From Candidatus Dormiibacterota bacterium (lineage in GTDB: Bacteria; Chloroflexota; Dormibacteria; Aeolococcales; Aeolococcaceae), in NCBI GenBank assembly GCA_036495095.1, contig DASXNK010000117.1:1-43717 (forward strand): a stretch of 43,717 bases of DNA, written 5' to 3'. Positions within the stretch are counted from its first letter, which is position 1. Each line of letters starts with the position of its first letter. This document shows, piece by piece, positions 32,832-40,763 of the stretch. Under the pieces are notes generated by a model. That model saw nothing but the letters and a program-made list of their open reading frames with translations, was not told the DNA's origin and made no database searches. The position numbers were made by a program, and so were the translations under genes.

Positions 32832-34124
32832 TCACGTCTCCTCGCCGCCGGCGGCGCAGCGGAAGCCGGCGAAGATCTGCCGGCGGATCGGGTGATCCCA
32901 GTTGCGGAACGCGGCGCGGCCGATGCTGGGCCGGGCCGCCCAGGACGCCCCGCGCAGCACCTTGTAGTCGCCGCCGAAGAACACCGCCGAGTACTCGGGA
33001 TAGGGGAAGGCCTCGAAGTCCGGGTAGGCGAGGAAGTCGCTCGAGGTCCACTCCCAGACGTCGCCCACCATCTGCTCGCAGCCGAGCGCGCTGGCTCCGC
33101 GCGGATAGGCGCCGAGCGGGGCGCAGCCGAAGAGCCGCTGGTCGAGGTTGGCGTGCTCCGGGGTGGGCGGCGTGTCGCCCCAGGGGTACCGCCGCATCGT
33201 CCCCGTCTCCGGGTCCCAGCGCGCCGCCACCTCCCACTCGAACTCGGTGGGCAGCCGGCGTCCCGCCCAGCGTGCCCAGGCGTCGGCCTCGTGCCAGCAG
33301 ACGTGCATCACCGGCACGTCCGCGTCGACGCCCACGGTGTGGCCGAACCGGTCGGTGACCCAGCCGCCGGCCTCGCGACGCCAGTGCTTGGGCGCGATCG
33401 CGCCGCTGCCGGCGAGCCACTCACGACCGCCCTCGCCCCAGAGCTCGGGGCGCCGGTAGCCGCCGTCCTCGATGAAGGCCAGGTACTGGCCACAGCTCAC
33501 CGGGAAGCGGTCGATGCGGAAGCCGGCGAGGTCGACCTCGTGGACGCCGCGCTCGTTGTCGTAGGGATGGTGGCCGGGGGTGCCGACCGGGTACCGCCCC
33601 GCGGGCACGGCGACGCTGTCGAGGCTGACCGGCCGTGCCGCCGGGGGTGGCGGCAGCGCCGGCCGGTAGCCGCTCGCGACCAGCTGGAGGGTCTGCAGGA
33701 TGGTCTCGGTGTGCTGGTGCTCGTGCTCGATGATCATCTCGTGCACGAAACCGTCGCGGAGCAGCGGGTCGTCGCCGTCGAGGTCGGCCTCGGCGAGCAG
33801 GTCGAGGGCGCGCCCGTCGACGGAGTCGCGGTAGGCGGCCACCTCCGCGCGCGCCATCAGCGGCAGGGTGCCGCGCACCCCGCGGGGATTCTCGAAGGCG
33901 TCGTAGCGGCGCATCAGCTCGTCGTCGGGGGGTTCGACCCCGCTGAGCCGGTGCACCAGCCACAGCTCCTCGAACACCGCGATGTGCCCGTAGTCCCAGA
34001 CCAGGGGGCTCTGCAGGGGGTCGTGCTGCGCCATCACCGCGCTGTCGTCGAGGGGGGCGAGCAGCGCCTCGGTGCGCCGGCGTGCCTCGCCGAGCCGCTC
34101 GGCGATGCCCTGCTTCACGTCCAT
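32832..34124 (-). CDS. egtB: hercynylcysteine sulfoxide synthase EgtB
   Basis: EgtB is the non-heme iron enzyme that uses O2 to join hercynine to a cysteine donor. The 430-aa length matches actinobacterial EgtB. The N-terminal DinB-like half supplies the iron ligands: H47 (WDYGH) and the H134-X3-H138 motif (IEHEHQHTE). The C-terminal half (~170-428) is an FGE-sulfatase domain with FRIDRFPVSCGQYLAFI, PVMHVCWHEADAWARWAGRRLPTEFEWE and MVGDVWEWTSSDF, ending IRRQIFAGFRCA. With EgtA encoded upstream, the sulfur donor is probably gamma-glutamylcysteine. The start at ATG 34124 overlaps the end of egtA by 10 nt. Confidence 0.95.
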   Translation of the reverse strand: MDVKQGIAERLGEARRRTEALLAPLDDSAVMAQHDPLQSPLVWDYGHIAVFEELWLVHRLSGVEPPDDELMRRYDAFENPRGVRGTLPLMARAEVAAYRDSVDGRALDLLAEADLDGDDPLLRDGFVHEMIIEHEHQHTETILQTLQLVASGYRPALPPPPAARPVSLDSVAVPAGRYPVGTPGHHPYDNERGVHEVDLAGFRIDRFPVSCGQYLAFIEDGGYRRPELWGEGGREWLAGSGAIAPKHWRREAGGWVTDRFGHTVGVDADVPVMHVCWHEADAWARWAGRRLPTEFEWEVAARWDPETGTMRRYPWGDTPPTPEHANLDQRLFGCAPLGAYPRGASALGCEQMVGDVWEWTSSDFLAYPDFEAFPYPEYSAVFFGGDYKVLRGASWAARPSIGRAAFRNWDHPIRRQIFAGFRCAAGGEET

Positions 34125-35365
34125 GTGCTGAGCTCCTCGGGTCGGTCGGTGTACCGCTCCAGCATCTCGTCGGCGGGGCAGCGACCGGCGGCGACGAAGC
34201 GCTCGCGGTACTCGGCCACCAGCGCGGGAGCCGAGGCGGGGAGGTAGCCGCGGTCGAGCCGGGTCATCCCCGCGAGCGCGGCGTCGAAGAGGGCGAGGGC
34301 GGTGCCCCGCAGCTCCGGGTCGGTGGTCGACTGCCGCGCCGCCCGCCACCAGTCGTCGCCGGTGGGGTCGGCCTCGAGCAGCTCGAGGGCGCGGCGGCGG
34401 GCGCCCGGCTCGCCGGTGAGGGTGGCGAGGACGCAGACCGGGACCGGCAGCCACCGGGCGGGGAGGGCGTCGAGGTAGCGCACCTCGAGGTAGCCGCGCG
34501 GCCGCACCGGCGGGAAGAGGGTGGTGAGGTGATGGTCGAGGTCGTCGCCGTCGGGACGGGCGCCGGCGACCGACAGCCAGCGCCGCATCGGAAGCCGGGC
34601 GGGGAGCCGCTCGCCCTCGGCGCGGGCCAGGGGGATGGCGTGCGCGCCCAGGGCGAGCTCGTGGTAGCCCGCGACCGGATCGCCGCCGAGGTGGCGGCCG
34701 TCGAAGCCGGTGCGGTCGGGGTCGACGCCCTGCCAGATCGCGGTGCGGGTGCTGCGCAGCCCGCTGGGGCTGCCGTCGAGCAGCGGCGAGGCGGCGAAGG
34801 CGGCGGCGAGCGCGGGCCCGGCGCGGTTGAGCAGCCGCCACCGCTCCCCGCCGTCGAGGTCGAGACAGACCTGGGTGGCGGTGGTCTGCCGCATCATCCG
34901 GCGCCCCCAGGGGCCGATCGCGTCGAAGTGCGCCTGCATGGCGCGGTACCGGGGGGCGGAGTTCTGCAGCCCGATGGTGTCGAGGTCGTGCCACGGCGAG
35001 ACCGCGGCGCTGACCAGGCTGATGCCCTCCCGATCGGCGCACCGCCGCAGCCGCTCGACGAGGACGGAGGCCGCCTCCAGCGCCCCGGCGGCGCTGGCCG
35101 CGGGGGCGGGGCTGAGCTCCACCTGGCCGCCCGGCTCGAAGCTGAGGCGGGCCAGGCCGCTGAGGCCGGGATCGTGGGCGAGTGCCCGGCGCATCGCGTC
35201 GATCGAGACCGGGGTGGGGGTTCCCTCCTCGATGCGGACCGGGAGCAGCTCGATCTCGACGCCGACCCGTCCCGGCCCACCCGGTGCCCTCCCCGCGGGG
35301 AGGAAGAGGGCGTGCACCCTTCGTTCCAGGGCCGGCGCCCTGGTGACCCTCTGGGCGACGGTCAC
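34115..35365 (-). CDS. egtA: glutamate-cysteine ligase EgtA
   Basis: EgtA makes gamma-glutamylcysteine, the sulfur donor for actinobacterial-type EgtB. From GTG 35365 the protein is 416 aa, close to mycobacterial EgtA (about 430). It belongs to the GCS2 family of ATP-grasp-like ligases: GRVGVEIELLPV near the N-terminus, LSFEPGGQVELSP, then TATQVCLDLDGG and YLEVRYLDALP. The GTG overlaps the stop of a small upstream reading frame (GTGA), which has a strong ribosome site; translation is likely coupled. An alternative in-frame ATG at 35458 has no Shine-Dalgarno and would add 31 residues unlike the family. First main gene of the egtA-egtB-egtD operon. Confidence 0.9.
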   Translation of the reverse strand: MTVAQRVTRAPALERRVHALFLPAGRAPGGPGRVGVEIELLPVRIEEGTPTPVSIDAMRRALAHDPGLSGLARLSFEPGGQVELSPAPAASAAGALEAASVLVERLRRCADREGISLVSAAVSPWHDLDTIGLQNSAPRYRAMQAHFDAIGPWGRRMMRQTTATQVCLDLDGGERWRLLNRAGPALAAAFAASPLLDGSPSGLRSTRTAIWQGVDPDRTGFDGRHLGGDPVAGYHELALGAHAIPLARAEGERLPARLPMRRWLSVAGARPDGDDLDHHLTTLFPPVRPRGYLEVRYLDALPARWLPVPVCVLATLTGEPGARRRALELLEADPTGDDWWRAARQSTTDPELRGTALALFDAALAGMTRLDRGYLPASAPALVAEYRERFVAAGRCPADEMLERYTDRPEELSTWT

Positions 35366-35442
35366 GTCGGGACCGCCGGGGCCCGGCGGCGGTGTCGCGC
35401 CATCGTCGTGGCGCGATCGCACGCGATCAGCAGGACCGGCAT
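35362..35442 (-). CDS. 26-residue upstream peptide preceding egtA
   Basis: A small frame starts with ATG 35442, preceded by GGAGGAG at 3-nt spacing, the best ribosome site in the operon. The peptide begins MPVLLIACDRATTM, contains one cysteine and a His-Arg-Arg-Arg run, and ends PAVPT. Its TGA overlaps the egtA GTG as GTGA. It may be a leader that couples or attenuates egtA translation; cysteine and histidine are both ergothioneine precursors. It is not recognised in any family and may only serve as a translational ramp. The EgtA frame itself is also open across this stretch, which is the alternative explanation. Confidence 0.5.
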   Translation of the reverse strand: MPVLLIACDRATTMARHRRRAPAVPT

Positions 35443-35467
35443 CGTCTCCTCCAGGCATTCGGGACCG

Positions 35468-35487
35468 GCCGGGTGAGAGGGCCCGGC
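35468..35487 (-). promoter_or_regulatory. small hairpin in the egt leader
   Basis: A 6-bp stem (GCCGGG with CCCGGC) and 8-nt loop lie between the candidate promoter and the upstream peptide. A role in attenuation is possible but unproven. Confidence 0.25.
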
Positions 35488-35502
35488 GACGACTTCTCAC
35501 GA

Positions 35503-35531
35503 ATGATAGGCAGACGTACCTTTCCGTCCGA
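35503..35531 (-). promoter_or_regulatory. candidate promoter of the egt operon
   Basis: On the minus strand TCGGAC is separated by 17 bp from TATCAT, which is a good -10. The -35 match is partial. The predicted transcript starts about 50 nt before the upstream peptide. Confidence 0.45.
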
Positions 35532-35684
35532 TGAAGAAGTTGGTCTGCGGACCACGGCCGCGCCCGGCCTGCTGCTGGCGGCGGCCACCGCCGCCCGGCT
35601 CGCGCCCGGCTGATCCGCCGCTGGTGGAGACCCTCGGAGTTGCTGGGGTGATCTGACACCGACAGAACAGCCGGACGCACGGCC

Positions 35685-35720
35685 GCCGCCGCGACGGGCC
35701 ACTGGACCCGTCGCGACGGC
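35685..35720 (-). terminator. hairpin after the acidic repeat protein
   Basis: GCCGCCGCGACGGG and CCCGTCGCGACGGC pair over 14 positions with one mismatch around an 8-nt loop, 22 nt past the stop of the acidic protein on the minus strand. No T-tract. Confidence 0.55.
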
Positions 35721-35742
35721 CGGCCGCCCCCCTCGCCCCGCG

Positions 35743-36003
35743 CTACTCGGCCGCGACCGGCTCCTCGGTCTCGGACTCCTCAGCCCCGGACTCGGACGCG
35801 GGGGCCTCAGCCTCGCCCTCCGCCTCGGGGGCCCCAGCCTCGCCCTCCGCCTCGGGCGCCTCAGCCTCGGACGCCGCCTCGGGGGCCTCCGCCTCGCCCT
35901 CCGCCGCGGGCGCCTCGGCCTCGGGCTCGGCAACCGCGACCGTCCCCTCCTCCGTGCCCTCCTCCTCGGACTCCTCGGCACGCGCGTCGACGTCGTCGGT
36001 CAT
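35743..36003 (-). CDS. small acidic Glu/Ala-repeat protein
   Basis: This 86-aa protein opens MTDDVDARAEESEEEGTEEG and continues as a degenerate repeat of about 12 residues built on EAPEAEGEA, to the end EETEEPVAAE by composition. Roughly a third of the residues are Glu or Asp, with almost no positive charge after residue 8. It has no signal peptide or membrane segment and is predicted to be disordered. The start is well supported by GGGAGG 7 nt before the ATG, and a clear TTGCGG/GATAAT promoter lies upstream, so it is probably a real and well-expressed gene. Function unknown; an acidic chaperone-like or nucleic-acid-mimic role is speculation. Confidence 0.75.
   Translation of the reverse strand: MTDDVDARAEESEEEGTEEGTVAVAEPEAEAPAAEGEAEAPEAASEAEAPEAEGEAGAPEAEGEAEAPASESGAEESETEEPVAAE
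35778..35930 (-). repeat. in-frame tandem repeats in the acidic protein gene
   Basis: Degenerate units of about 30-36 bp rich in GCCTCGCCCTCCGCCTCGG (read on the + strand) code for the EAPEAEGEA-type blocks. Confidence 0.75.
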
Positions 36004-36072
36004 GTTCCCACCTCCCAGTCCCCCCGTCCGTCGACGCTGCAACGCCATGCGGAGAGGGAGAGCCGCCGGGAC

Positions 36073-36101
36073 ATTATCGCCCCGTCCGGACGGCTCCGCA
36101 A
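36073..36101 (-). promoter_or_regulatory. strong sigma-70-type promoter of the acidic protein gene
   Basis: TTGCGG, 17 bp, GATAAT on the minus strand, giving a 5' untranslated region of about 60 nt. It is the best consensus promoter in the window. Confidence 0.65.
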
Positions 36102-36156
36102 GTATCTGCCGGGGTTGGCGTGAACCTGGGGTGTCCGGCGGGCCGCCGTCGAGGGA

Positions 36157-36182
36157 GCCCCGCTCCAGCGGTGGAGCGGGGC
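36157..36182. terminator. 11-bp hairpin in the gene-free region
   Basis: GCCCCGCTCCA and TGGAGCGGGGC with loop GCGG. It is perfectly paired and has no T-tract. It could block read-through in either direction, but no gene ends close to it. Confidence 0.45.
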
Positions 36183-36588
36183 CCTGGACGGATGGTGGGA
36201 TGCGGAGGTGAACCGGACGCGGCCGGGGTGGAGGAGGGGCGACTGCCCGATGGCTGTGGCTGAAAGTGTTGACAGGGCTGGGTTTTCCAGCGCCCGAGCA
36301 GTCGGTGCGCGGGCGCCGGTCGGCGCCCTCGTCAGCCGCACGCTGCGGGCGGTGGTGCCCGGGTCGCCCGCGGCGATGCGCCGCGACAGCGCTCGCCGGT
36401 GCGGGCCACCGTGTCCTGTCTCAGCCTGGCTCCGGCGCGCCGCCACCGGTGACGGCCTGCGCCCTGATCATCGTTCCCTTCCTCGTCTGCCCGCCATGGG
36501 CATGCCGTTGAAACGCGGGATTGCCGCAGGTATTGCACCGCCGGGGGAATCGACCTCCGGGAAGCCAACACAACCTCCAAGGCCAACG

Positions 36589-36606
36589 CCGCCGCACCGG
36601 CGGCGG
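36589..36606 (-). terminator. hairpin after glcF
   Basis: CCGCCGC and GCGGCGG form a 7-bp stem with a 4-nt loop about 40 nt past the glcF stop on the minus strand. Modest support. Confidence 0.4.
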
Positions 36607-36645
36607 ACGCCGGCGGCGGAACAGTCGCGGCCGCACCGCGTGCAC

Positions 36646-38007
36646 TCAGCGGCCGGCCGGGAGGCCCATCGTCGACCAGCGCTCGGCCCGAGCGCGAAGC
36701 ATGGCGAGGGCGTCCTCACCGCGGATCGAGGCGTCGAGCAGCTCGACCGGGTGGAAGAGCGGCAGCGGGGTGCGGCGGGCGCCGAGGTGGCTGCCGATCT
36801 GCAGCAGGCAGCCGGGGTTGGCGGCGGCGACCGCCTCGGGCGCCGCCTCGTGCAGCCGGGCCGCGGTGCGCCGGCCCAGCTCGCCCGCGGCCTCGGGCTC
36901 GACCAGGTTGTAGATCCCGGCGCTGCCGCAGCAGGCCTCGCCGGGCGCGACCGCGACCAGCTCGAGGCCGGGGATCGCGGCGAGCAGCGCGCGGGGCTGC
37001 TCACGCACCCCCTGGGCATGGGCGAGGTGGCAGGCGTCGTGGTACGCGAGCCGCACCGGCAGCGGTGACAGCGGCGGCGGGTTCCCCAGCTCGGCGAGCA
37101 GCTCGCTGATGTCGCGGACGGAGGCGGCGAGCCGGGCCGCCCGCGCCGCCCACAGCGGGTCGTCGGCGAGCAGCTCGCCGTACTCCTTGAGCGTCGACCC
37201 GCAGCCCGCCGAGGTGACCGCGAGCCGGTCGGCGCCGGTGTGCTCGAGCCGCTCGATCAGGGTGCGCGCCCGCCGCAGCGCCGCGGCCTCCCGCCCGGAG
37301 TGCATCTCCAGCGCGCCGCAGCAGGGCTGCGCCGGCGGGGTGACCACCTCGCAACCCCAGGCGGCGAGCACCCGGGCGGCGGCGGCGTTCACCTCGGGGA
37401 AGAAGGCGTGCTGGACGCAGCCGCTGAGCATCGCCACCCGCATCCGCGGCGCTGCCCGCGCGGGCAGCCGCGCCGGAGGGTCCGCACCCAGCGCGGCGGC
37501 GTCGAGCGGCGGCGCCAGCGCCTCGATCAGGCGCAGCCGGCGGGGCAGCCGGGCGAGCACCCCGCTGCGGCGCAGCCGGTCGCGGACACCGCTGCGCTGG
37601 TACAGGAGGAGCCCGCGGGCGAGCACCCGCATCCGGCGCGGGTGGGGAAGGAACGCGAACAGCGCGTCGCGGAGCAGGCGGTCGGCGGTGGGGCGCCGCC
37701 AGCGCCGCTCCACCTGCTGCCGGGTCTGCTCGATGAGCCGGTCGTAGCGCACCCCCGACGGGCAGGCGGGCACGCAGGCCATGCAGCCGAGGCACCGGTC
37801 CCAGTGCCGCACCAGGCCGGCGGTGAGGTCGACGGTGCCGGTGAGCGCGGCGTCCATCAGCAGGATGCGTCCCCGCGGCGAGTCCGCCTCCTCGCCCCAG
37901 AGCTGGTAGGTGGGACAGGCCTGGAGGCAGAACCCGCAGTGCACGCAGTCGTCGAGCAGCGCGCGCGCCGGCGGATGGTGGGCGTCGAAGGCGCCGGTGA
38001 CGGTCAC
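36646..38007 (-). CDS. glcF: glycolate oxidase iron-sulfur subunit GlcF
   Basis: This 453-aa protein transfers electrons from the flavin subunits of glycolate oxidase to the membrane quinone pool. Two 4Fe-4S binding motifs are near the N-terminus: C21-X2-C24-X2-C27-X3-C31 (CVHCGFCLQACP) and C72-X2-C75-X2-C78-X3-C82 (CLGCMACVPACP). Two CCG-type cysteine-rich domains follow (QPCCGALEMHSG and EACCGSAGIYNLVEP). The start is GTG 38007, overlapping the glcE stop as GTGA, with AGGAG 5 nt upstream. It is the last gene of glcD-glcE-glcF. Related lactate or glycerol-3-phosphate Fe-S subunits share the motifs, but gene order fixes the glycolate assignment. Confidence 0.93.
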   Translation of the reverse strand: MTVTGAFDAHHPPARALLDDCVHCGFCLQACPTYQLWGEEADSPRGRILLMDAALTGTVDLTAGLVRHWDRCLGCMACVPACPSGVRYDRLIEQTRQQVERRWRRPTADRLLRDALFAFLPHPRRMRVLARGLLLYQRSGVRDRLRRSGVLARLPRRLRLIEALAPPLDAAALGADPPARLPARAAPRMRVAMLSGCVQHAFFPEVNAAAARVLAAWGCEVVTPPAQPCCGALEMHSGREAAALRRARTLIERLEHTGADRLAVTSAGCGSTLKEYGELLADDPLWAARAARLAASVRDISELLAELGNPPPLSPLPVRLAYHDACHLAHAQGVREQPRALLAAIPGLELVAVAPGEACCGSAGIYNLVEPEAAGELGRRTAARLHEAAPEAVAAANPGCLLQIGSHLGARRTPLPLFHPVELLDASIRGEDALAMLRARAERWSTMGLPAGR

Positions 38008-39248
38008 GCCGTCTCCTCGTCGCCGAGGGCGCGACCCGGGGCGAGCACCCCGGCGGGGTCGAGCGAGCGCTTGAGCGCGCGCATCAGCGCCACCTCGGGG
38101 CCGTCCCCGGCAGGCAGGGCCACGCCGGCGAGCCCGGGGCCGCCGCGGTGCAGCACCAGGTGGCCGCCGAGCCGCTCGACTGCGGCGCGCAGCTGCGCCA
38201 CCACCTCCGGCCGCTCGGGCAGGCGCGCCTCCGCCACCCCGAGCGGGGCCCGCACCACCATCTCCACGGCGTACGCGGAGGCGAGCTCGAGCAGCTCGGC
38301 GAGCCGGGTGCGCGGCACCGCCAGCCCCGCCACCGCGCCCTCGCCGCGCCACGGCCGCACCGCGAGCGCGGCATCGAGCGCCTCCGCCTCGGCGCCGTCG
38401 AGGACGCGCGCGCCGGTGAGCCCGGCGAGTGCCGCGGCCTGCTCGTCGACCGCCTCCTCGGTCCCGTCGACGCGCAGCCGGGCGGTGGCGTCGGGCCAGC
38501 AGACGTCGGCGGCGCTGAGCACCACCGGCGCGGTGCGCAGCAGGTCGGACAGCGCCGCCAGCCGCGCCGGCGAGGCGCGCTCGAGCAGCAGGCTGCGGCT
38601 GGCCGGTGGCAGCGGGTGGAGGCGCACGGTCACCTCGGTGATCACCGCCAGCGTGCCCAGCGACCCCACCAGCAGGCGGGTGACGTCGTAGCCGGCGACG
38701 TTCTTCACCACCCGTCCGCCGCTGTGCCCCACGGTGCCGTCGCCGAGCACGAAGCGGGCGCCGATGACCAGGTCGCGGGCGGTGCCGTAGCGCACCCGCA
38801 GGGGGCCGGCGGCGGCGGTGGCGACGAGGCCGCCGACGGTCTGGGCGCCGGGCTGCGGGGGGTCGAGCGGCAGCCACTGCCGGTGCCCGGGCGCGGCGGC
38901 GAGGACCTCGCGCAGCTCGTCCAGCGGCGTGCCCGCCCGCACCGTGCAGACCAGGTCGCCGGGGGCGTGCTCGACCACGCCGCGCAGCCGTGAGGTGTCG
39001 AGGACGGCGTCGCAGCGCCGCGGCGTCCGTCCCCAGCCCTGCCGGGTGCCGGCGCCGCGCACCACCAGGGCGAGGCCGGCGCGATGCGCCGCGGAGCAGA
39101 CCGCGGCCACCGCGGCCTCGTCGACGGGGCTCACCACCGCGGCCGGGACGAGGCCGCCCACCGCGTCCGCGGCCGTCCCCTCGCGCACCGCGTCCTCGCC
39201 GGCGGCGCGCTCCAGCAGGGTCCGCGCCGGTGCCGCGGCGGTGCTCAC
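38004..39248 (-). CDS. glcE: glycolate oxidase FAD-binding subunit GlcE
   Basis: This 414-aa protein is the smaller FAD-binding subunit. Its PCMH-type FAD domain shows LVVRGAGTRQGWG, TVGGLVATAAAGPLRVRYGTARDLVIG and the strongly conserved GGRVVKNVAGYDVTRLLVGSLGTLAVITEVTVRL. The C-terminal half is the oxidase-type substrate domain. The start is GTG 39248, overlapping the glcD stop as GTGA, and the end overlaps glcF the same way, so the three subunits are made together. Length is slightly above E. coli GlcE (350). Confidence 0.93.
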   Translation of the reverse strand: MSTAAAPARTLLERAAGEDAVREGTAADAVGGLVPAAVVSPVDEAAVAAVCSAAHRAGLALVVRGAGTRQGWGRTPRRCDAVLDTSRLRGVVEHAPGDLVCTVRAGTPLDELREVLAAAPGHRQWLPLDPPQPGAQTVGGLVATAAAGPLRVRYGTARDLVIGARFVLGDGTVGHSGGRVVKNVAGYDVTRLLVGSLGTLAVITEVTVRLHPLPPASRSLLLERASPARLAALSDLLRTAPVVLSAADVCWPDATARLRVDGTEEAVDEQAAALAGLTGARVLDGAEAEALDAALAVRPWRGEGAVAGLAVPRTRLAELLELASAYAVEMVVRAPLGVAEARLPERPEVVAQLRAAVERLGGHLVLHRGGPGLAGVALPAGDGPEVALMRALKRSLDPAGVLAPGRALGDEETA

Positions 39249-40693
39249 AGCCGCTCCGCCAGGCCGGCGGTCTCGATGGGATGGGCGCGGTAGGGGCCGG
39301 GCACCTCGCCGCAGAGCCGCGGCGTGGGCAGCAGCTTGCCGGGGTTGCAGAGGCCCTCCGGGTCGAAGGCGTCGCGCACCCGGGCCATCACCGCGAGCGC
39401 ATCGGCGCTGAACATCCGGGGCATGTGGCAGGCCTTGTCGAGACCGACGCCGTGCTCGCCGGTGATCGATCCGCCCTCGGCGAGGCAGAGGTCGAGGATG
39501 CGGCCGGCCAGCTCCAGCGCCCGCTCCGACTGGCCGGGCACGTTGCCGTCGTAGCAGACCAGGGGGTGGAGGTTGCCGTCGCCGGCGTGGAACACGTTGC
39601 CGACGCGCAGCCCGAACTCGAGCTCGAGCTCGCGGATGCCGCGGAGCACCGGTCCCAGCCGGGTGCGCGGGATCACGCCGTCCTGCACGTAGTAGTCGGG
39701 GCTCACCCTGCCCATCGCGGCGAAGGCGGCCCGCCGCCCCTTCCAGAGCAGGGCGCGCTCGGCGGCGGTGGTGGCCACCCGCGCCCCCGATCCTCCCGCC
39801 TCCCGGCAGATCCGGTCGACCGCGGCCAGAACCGTCCGGCACTCGGCCTCGGGACCGTCGATCTCGACCAGCAGCAGCGCCTCGCAGTCGGGATAGCCGG
39901 CGTTGACCGCGGCCTCGGCGGCCTCGATGGTGAGCCGGTCCATCATCTCCACCGCGGCCGGGAGGATGCCCTCTGCGACGATCGCCGAGACCGCGGCGCC
40001 CGCCGCCTCCATGGAGTCGAAGGCGGCGAGGGTGGTGATGCAGGCGGGCGGGCGGGGCACCAGCCGGAGGATCACCTCGGTGACGATGCCGAGCGTCCCC
40101 TCGCTGCCCACCACCACCCCGAGCAGATCGTACCCGGGCGGGTCGGCGACGGCCCCGCCGAGCCGGACCACCTCGCCGCCGGGGCAGACCATGGTCACCC
40201 CGCAGACGTGGTGGAGGGTGAAGCCGTACTTGAGGCAGTGGGCGCCGCCGCTGTTCTCGGCGACGTTGCCGCCGATGCTGCAGACCGCGCCGCTGGAGGG
40301 GTCGGGGGCGTAGAAGTAGCCGTGCCCGGCCACCGCCTCGCTCACCGCGAGGTTGGTCACCCCCGGCTGCACCGTCACCCGCTCGTTGGCGATGTCGACG
40401 GCGAGCACCGAGCGCATCCGCGCCAGGCAGATCACCACCCCGTCGGAGATCGCCACCGCGCCGCCGCTCAGGCCGGTGCCGCTGCCCCGGGCGACGTACG
40501 GGATGCCCGCCCCGTGGAGGATGCGCACCGCCGCCGCGGTCTCCTCGGTGGTGAGCGGCAGCACCACCGCGGCGGGGACGGCGCGGTGGCCGGTGAGGCC
40601 GTCGCACTCGTAGGCGCGCACCGCCGCCGGCTCGGTGAGCACCGCGCCGGCCCCCACCGCGGCCCGCAGCCGGGCGATCACATCGGGATCCAT
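39245..40693 (-). CDS. glcD: glycolate oxidase catalytic subunit GlcD
   Basis: This 482-aa FAD enzyme oxidises glycolate (or D-lactate) to glyoxylate. The FAD-binding loops are ARGSGTGLSGGAV (68-80) and the region DPSSGAVCSIGGNVAENSGG. The C-terminal domain shows GNVFHAGDGNLHPLV and GSITGEHGVGLDK, the conserved histidine motifs of the D-2-hydroxyacid dehydrogenase group. The start at ATG 40693 has no Shine-Dalgarno; TACCAT lies 8 nt upstream, suggesting a leaderless mRNA for the whole glc operon. It is divergent from the amidohydrolase gene, whose own element lies at the same distance from its ATG. Confidence 0.95.
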   Translation of the reverse strand: MDPDVIARLRAAVGAGAVLTEPAAVRAYECDGLTGHRAVPAAVVLPLTTEETAAAVRILHGAGIPYVARGSGTGLSGGAVAISDGVVICLARMRSVLAVDIANERVTVQPGVTNLAVSEAVAGHGYFYAPDPSSGAVCSIGGNVAENSGGAHCLKYGFTLHHVCGVTMVCPGGEVVRLGGAVADPPGYDLLGVVVGSEGTLGIVTEVILRLVPRPPACITTLAAFDSMEAAGAAVSAIVAEGILPAAVEMMDRLTIEAAEAAVNAGYPDCEALLLVEIDGPEAECRTVLAAVDRICREAGGSGARVATTAAERALLWKGRRAAFAAMGRVSPDYYVQDGVIPRTRLGPVLRGIRELELEFGLRVGNVFHAGDGNLHPLVCYDGNVPGQSERALELAGRILDLCLAEGGSITGEHGVGLDKACHMPRMFSADALAVMARVRDAFDPEGLCNPGKLLPTPRLCGEVPGPYRAHPIETAGLAERL

Positions 40694-40763
40694 GGGACGG
40701 GATGGTAGGCATCGCCCCCGGCCGGCGCCATCGCGCGCGATCACCGCGCTACCCTCCGCCGCC
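40694..40763. promoter_or_regulatory. paired leaderless promoters between glcD and the amidohydrolase gene
   Basis: In 70 bp there are TACCAT (minus strand, 8 nt before glcD ATG) and TACCCT (plus strand, 40750-40755, 8 nt before ATG 40764). Neither gene has a ribosome site. No good -35 is visible for either. Confidence 0.5.

Larger units (their letters stand above)
36104..36645. other. 540-bp region without a convincing gene
   Basis: It lies between the acidic-protein promoter and the end of glcF. It holds an 11-bp hairpin (36157-36182), a 7-bp hairpin close to the glcF stop (36589-36606), a lone TTGACA (36269-36274, + strand) without a matching -10, and a 16-codon minus-strand frame (36421-36471) with a GAGGAAGG site. 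Open frames crossing it are antisense to glcF or very biased in composition. The stretch 36500-36580 is less GC-rich than coding DNA around it. Confidence 0.5.

Noticed and set aside
36421-36471. A 16-codon minus-strand frame with a GAGGAAGG ribosome site
   Set aside because: Too short, no coupling to a downstream gene, and no promoter; kept only as a note in the region description.
36208-37068. A 286-codon + strand frame starting in the gene-free region
   Set aside because: It runs deep into glcF in antisense, and its first third shows no recognisable protein features despite a GGAGGAGG site before an internal ATG.
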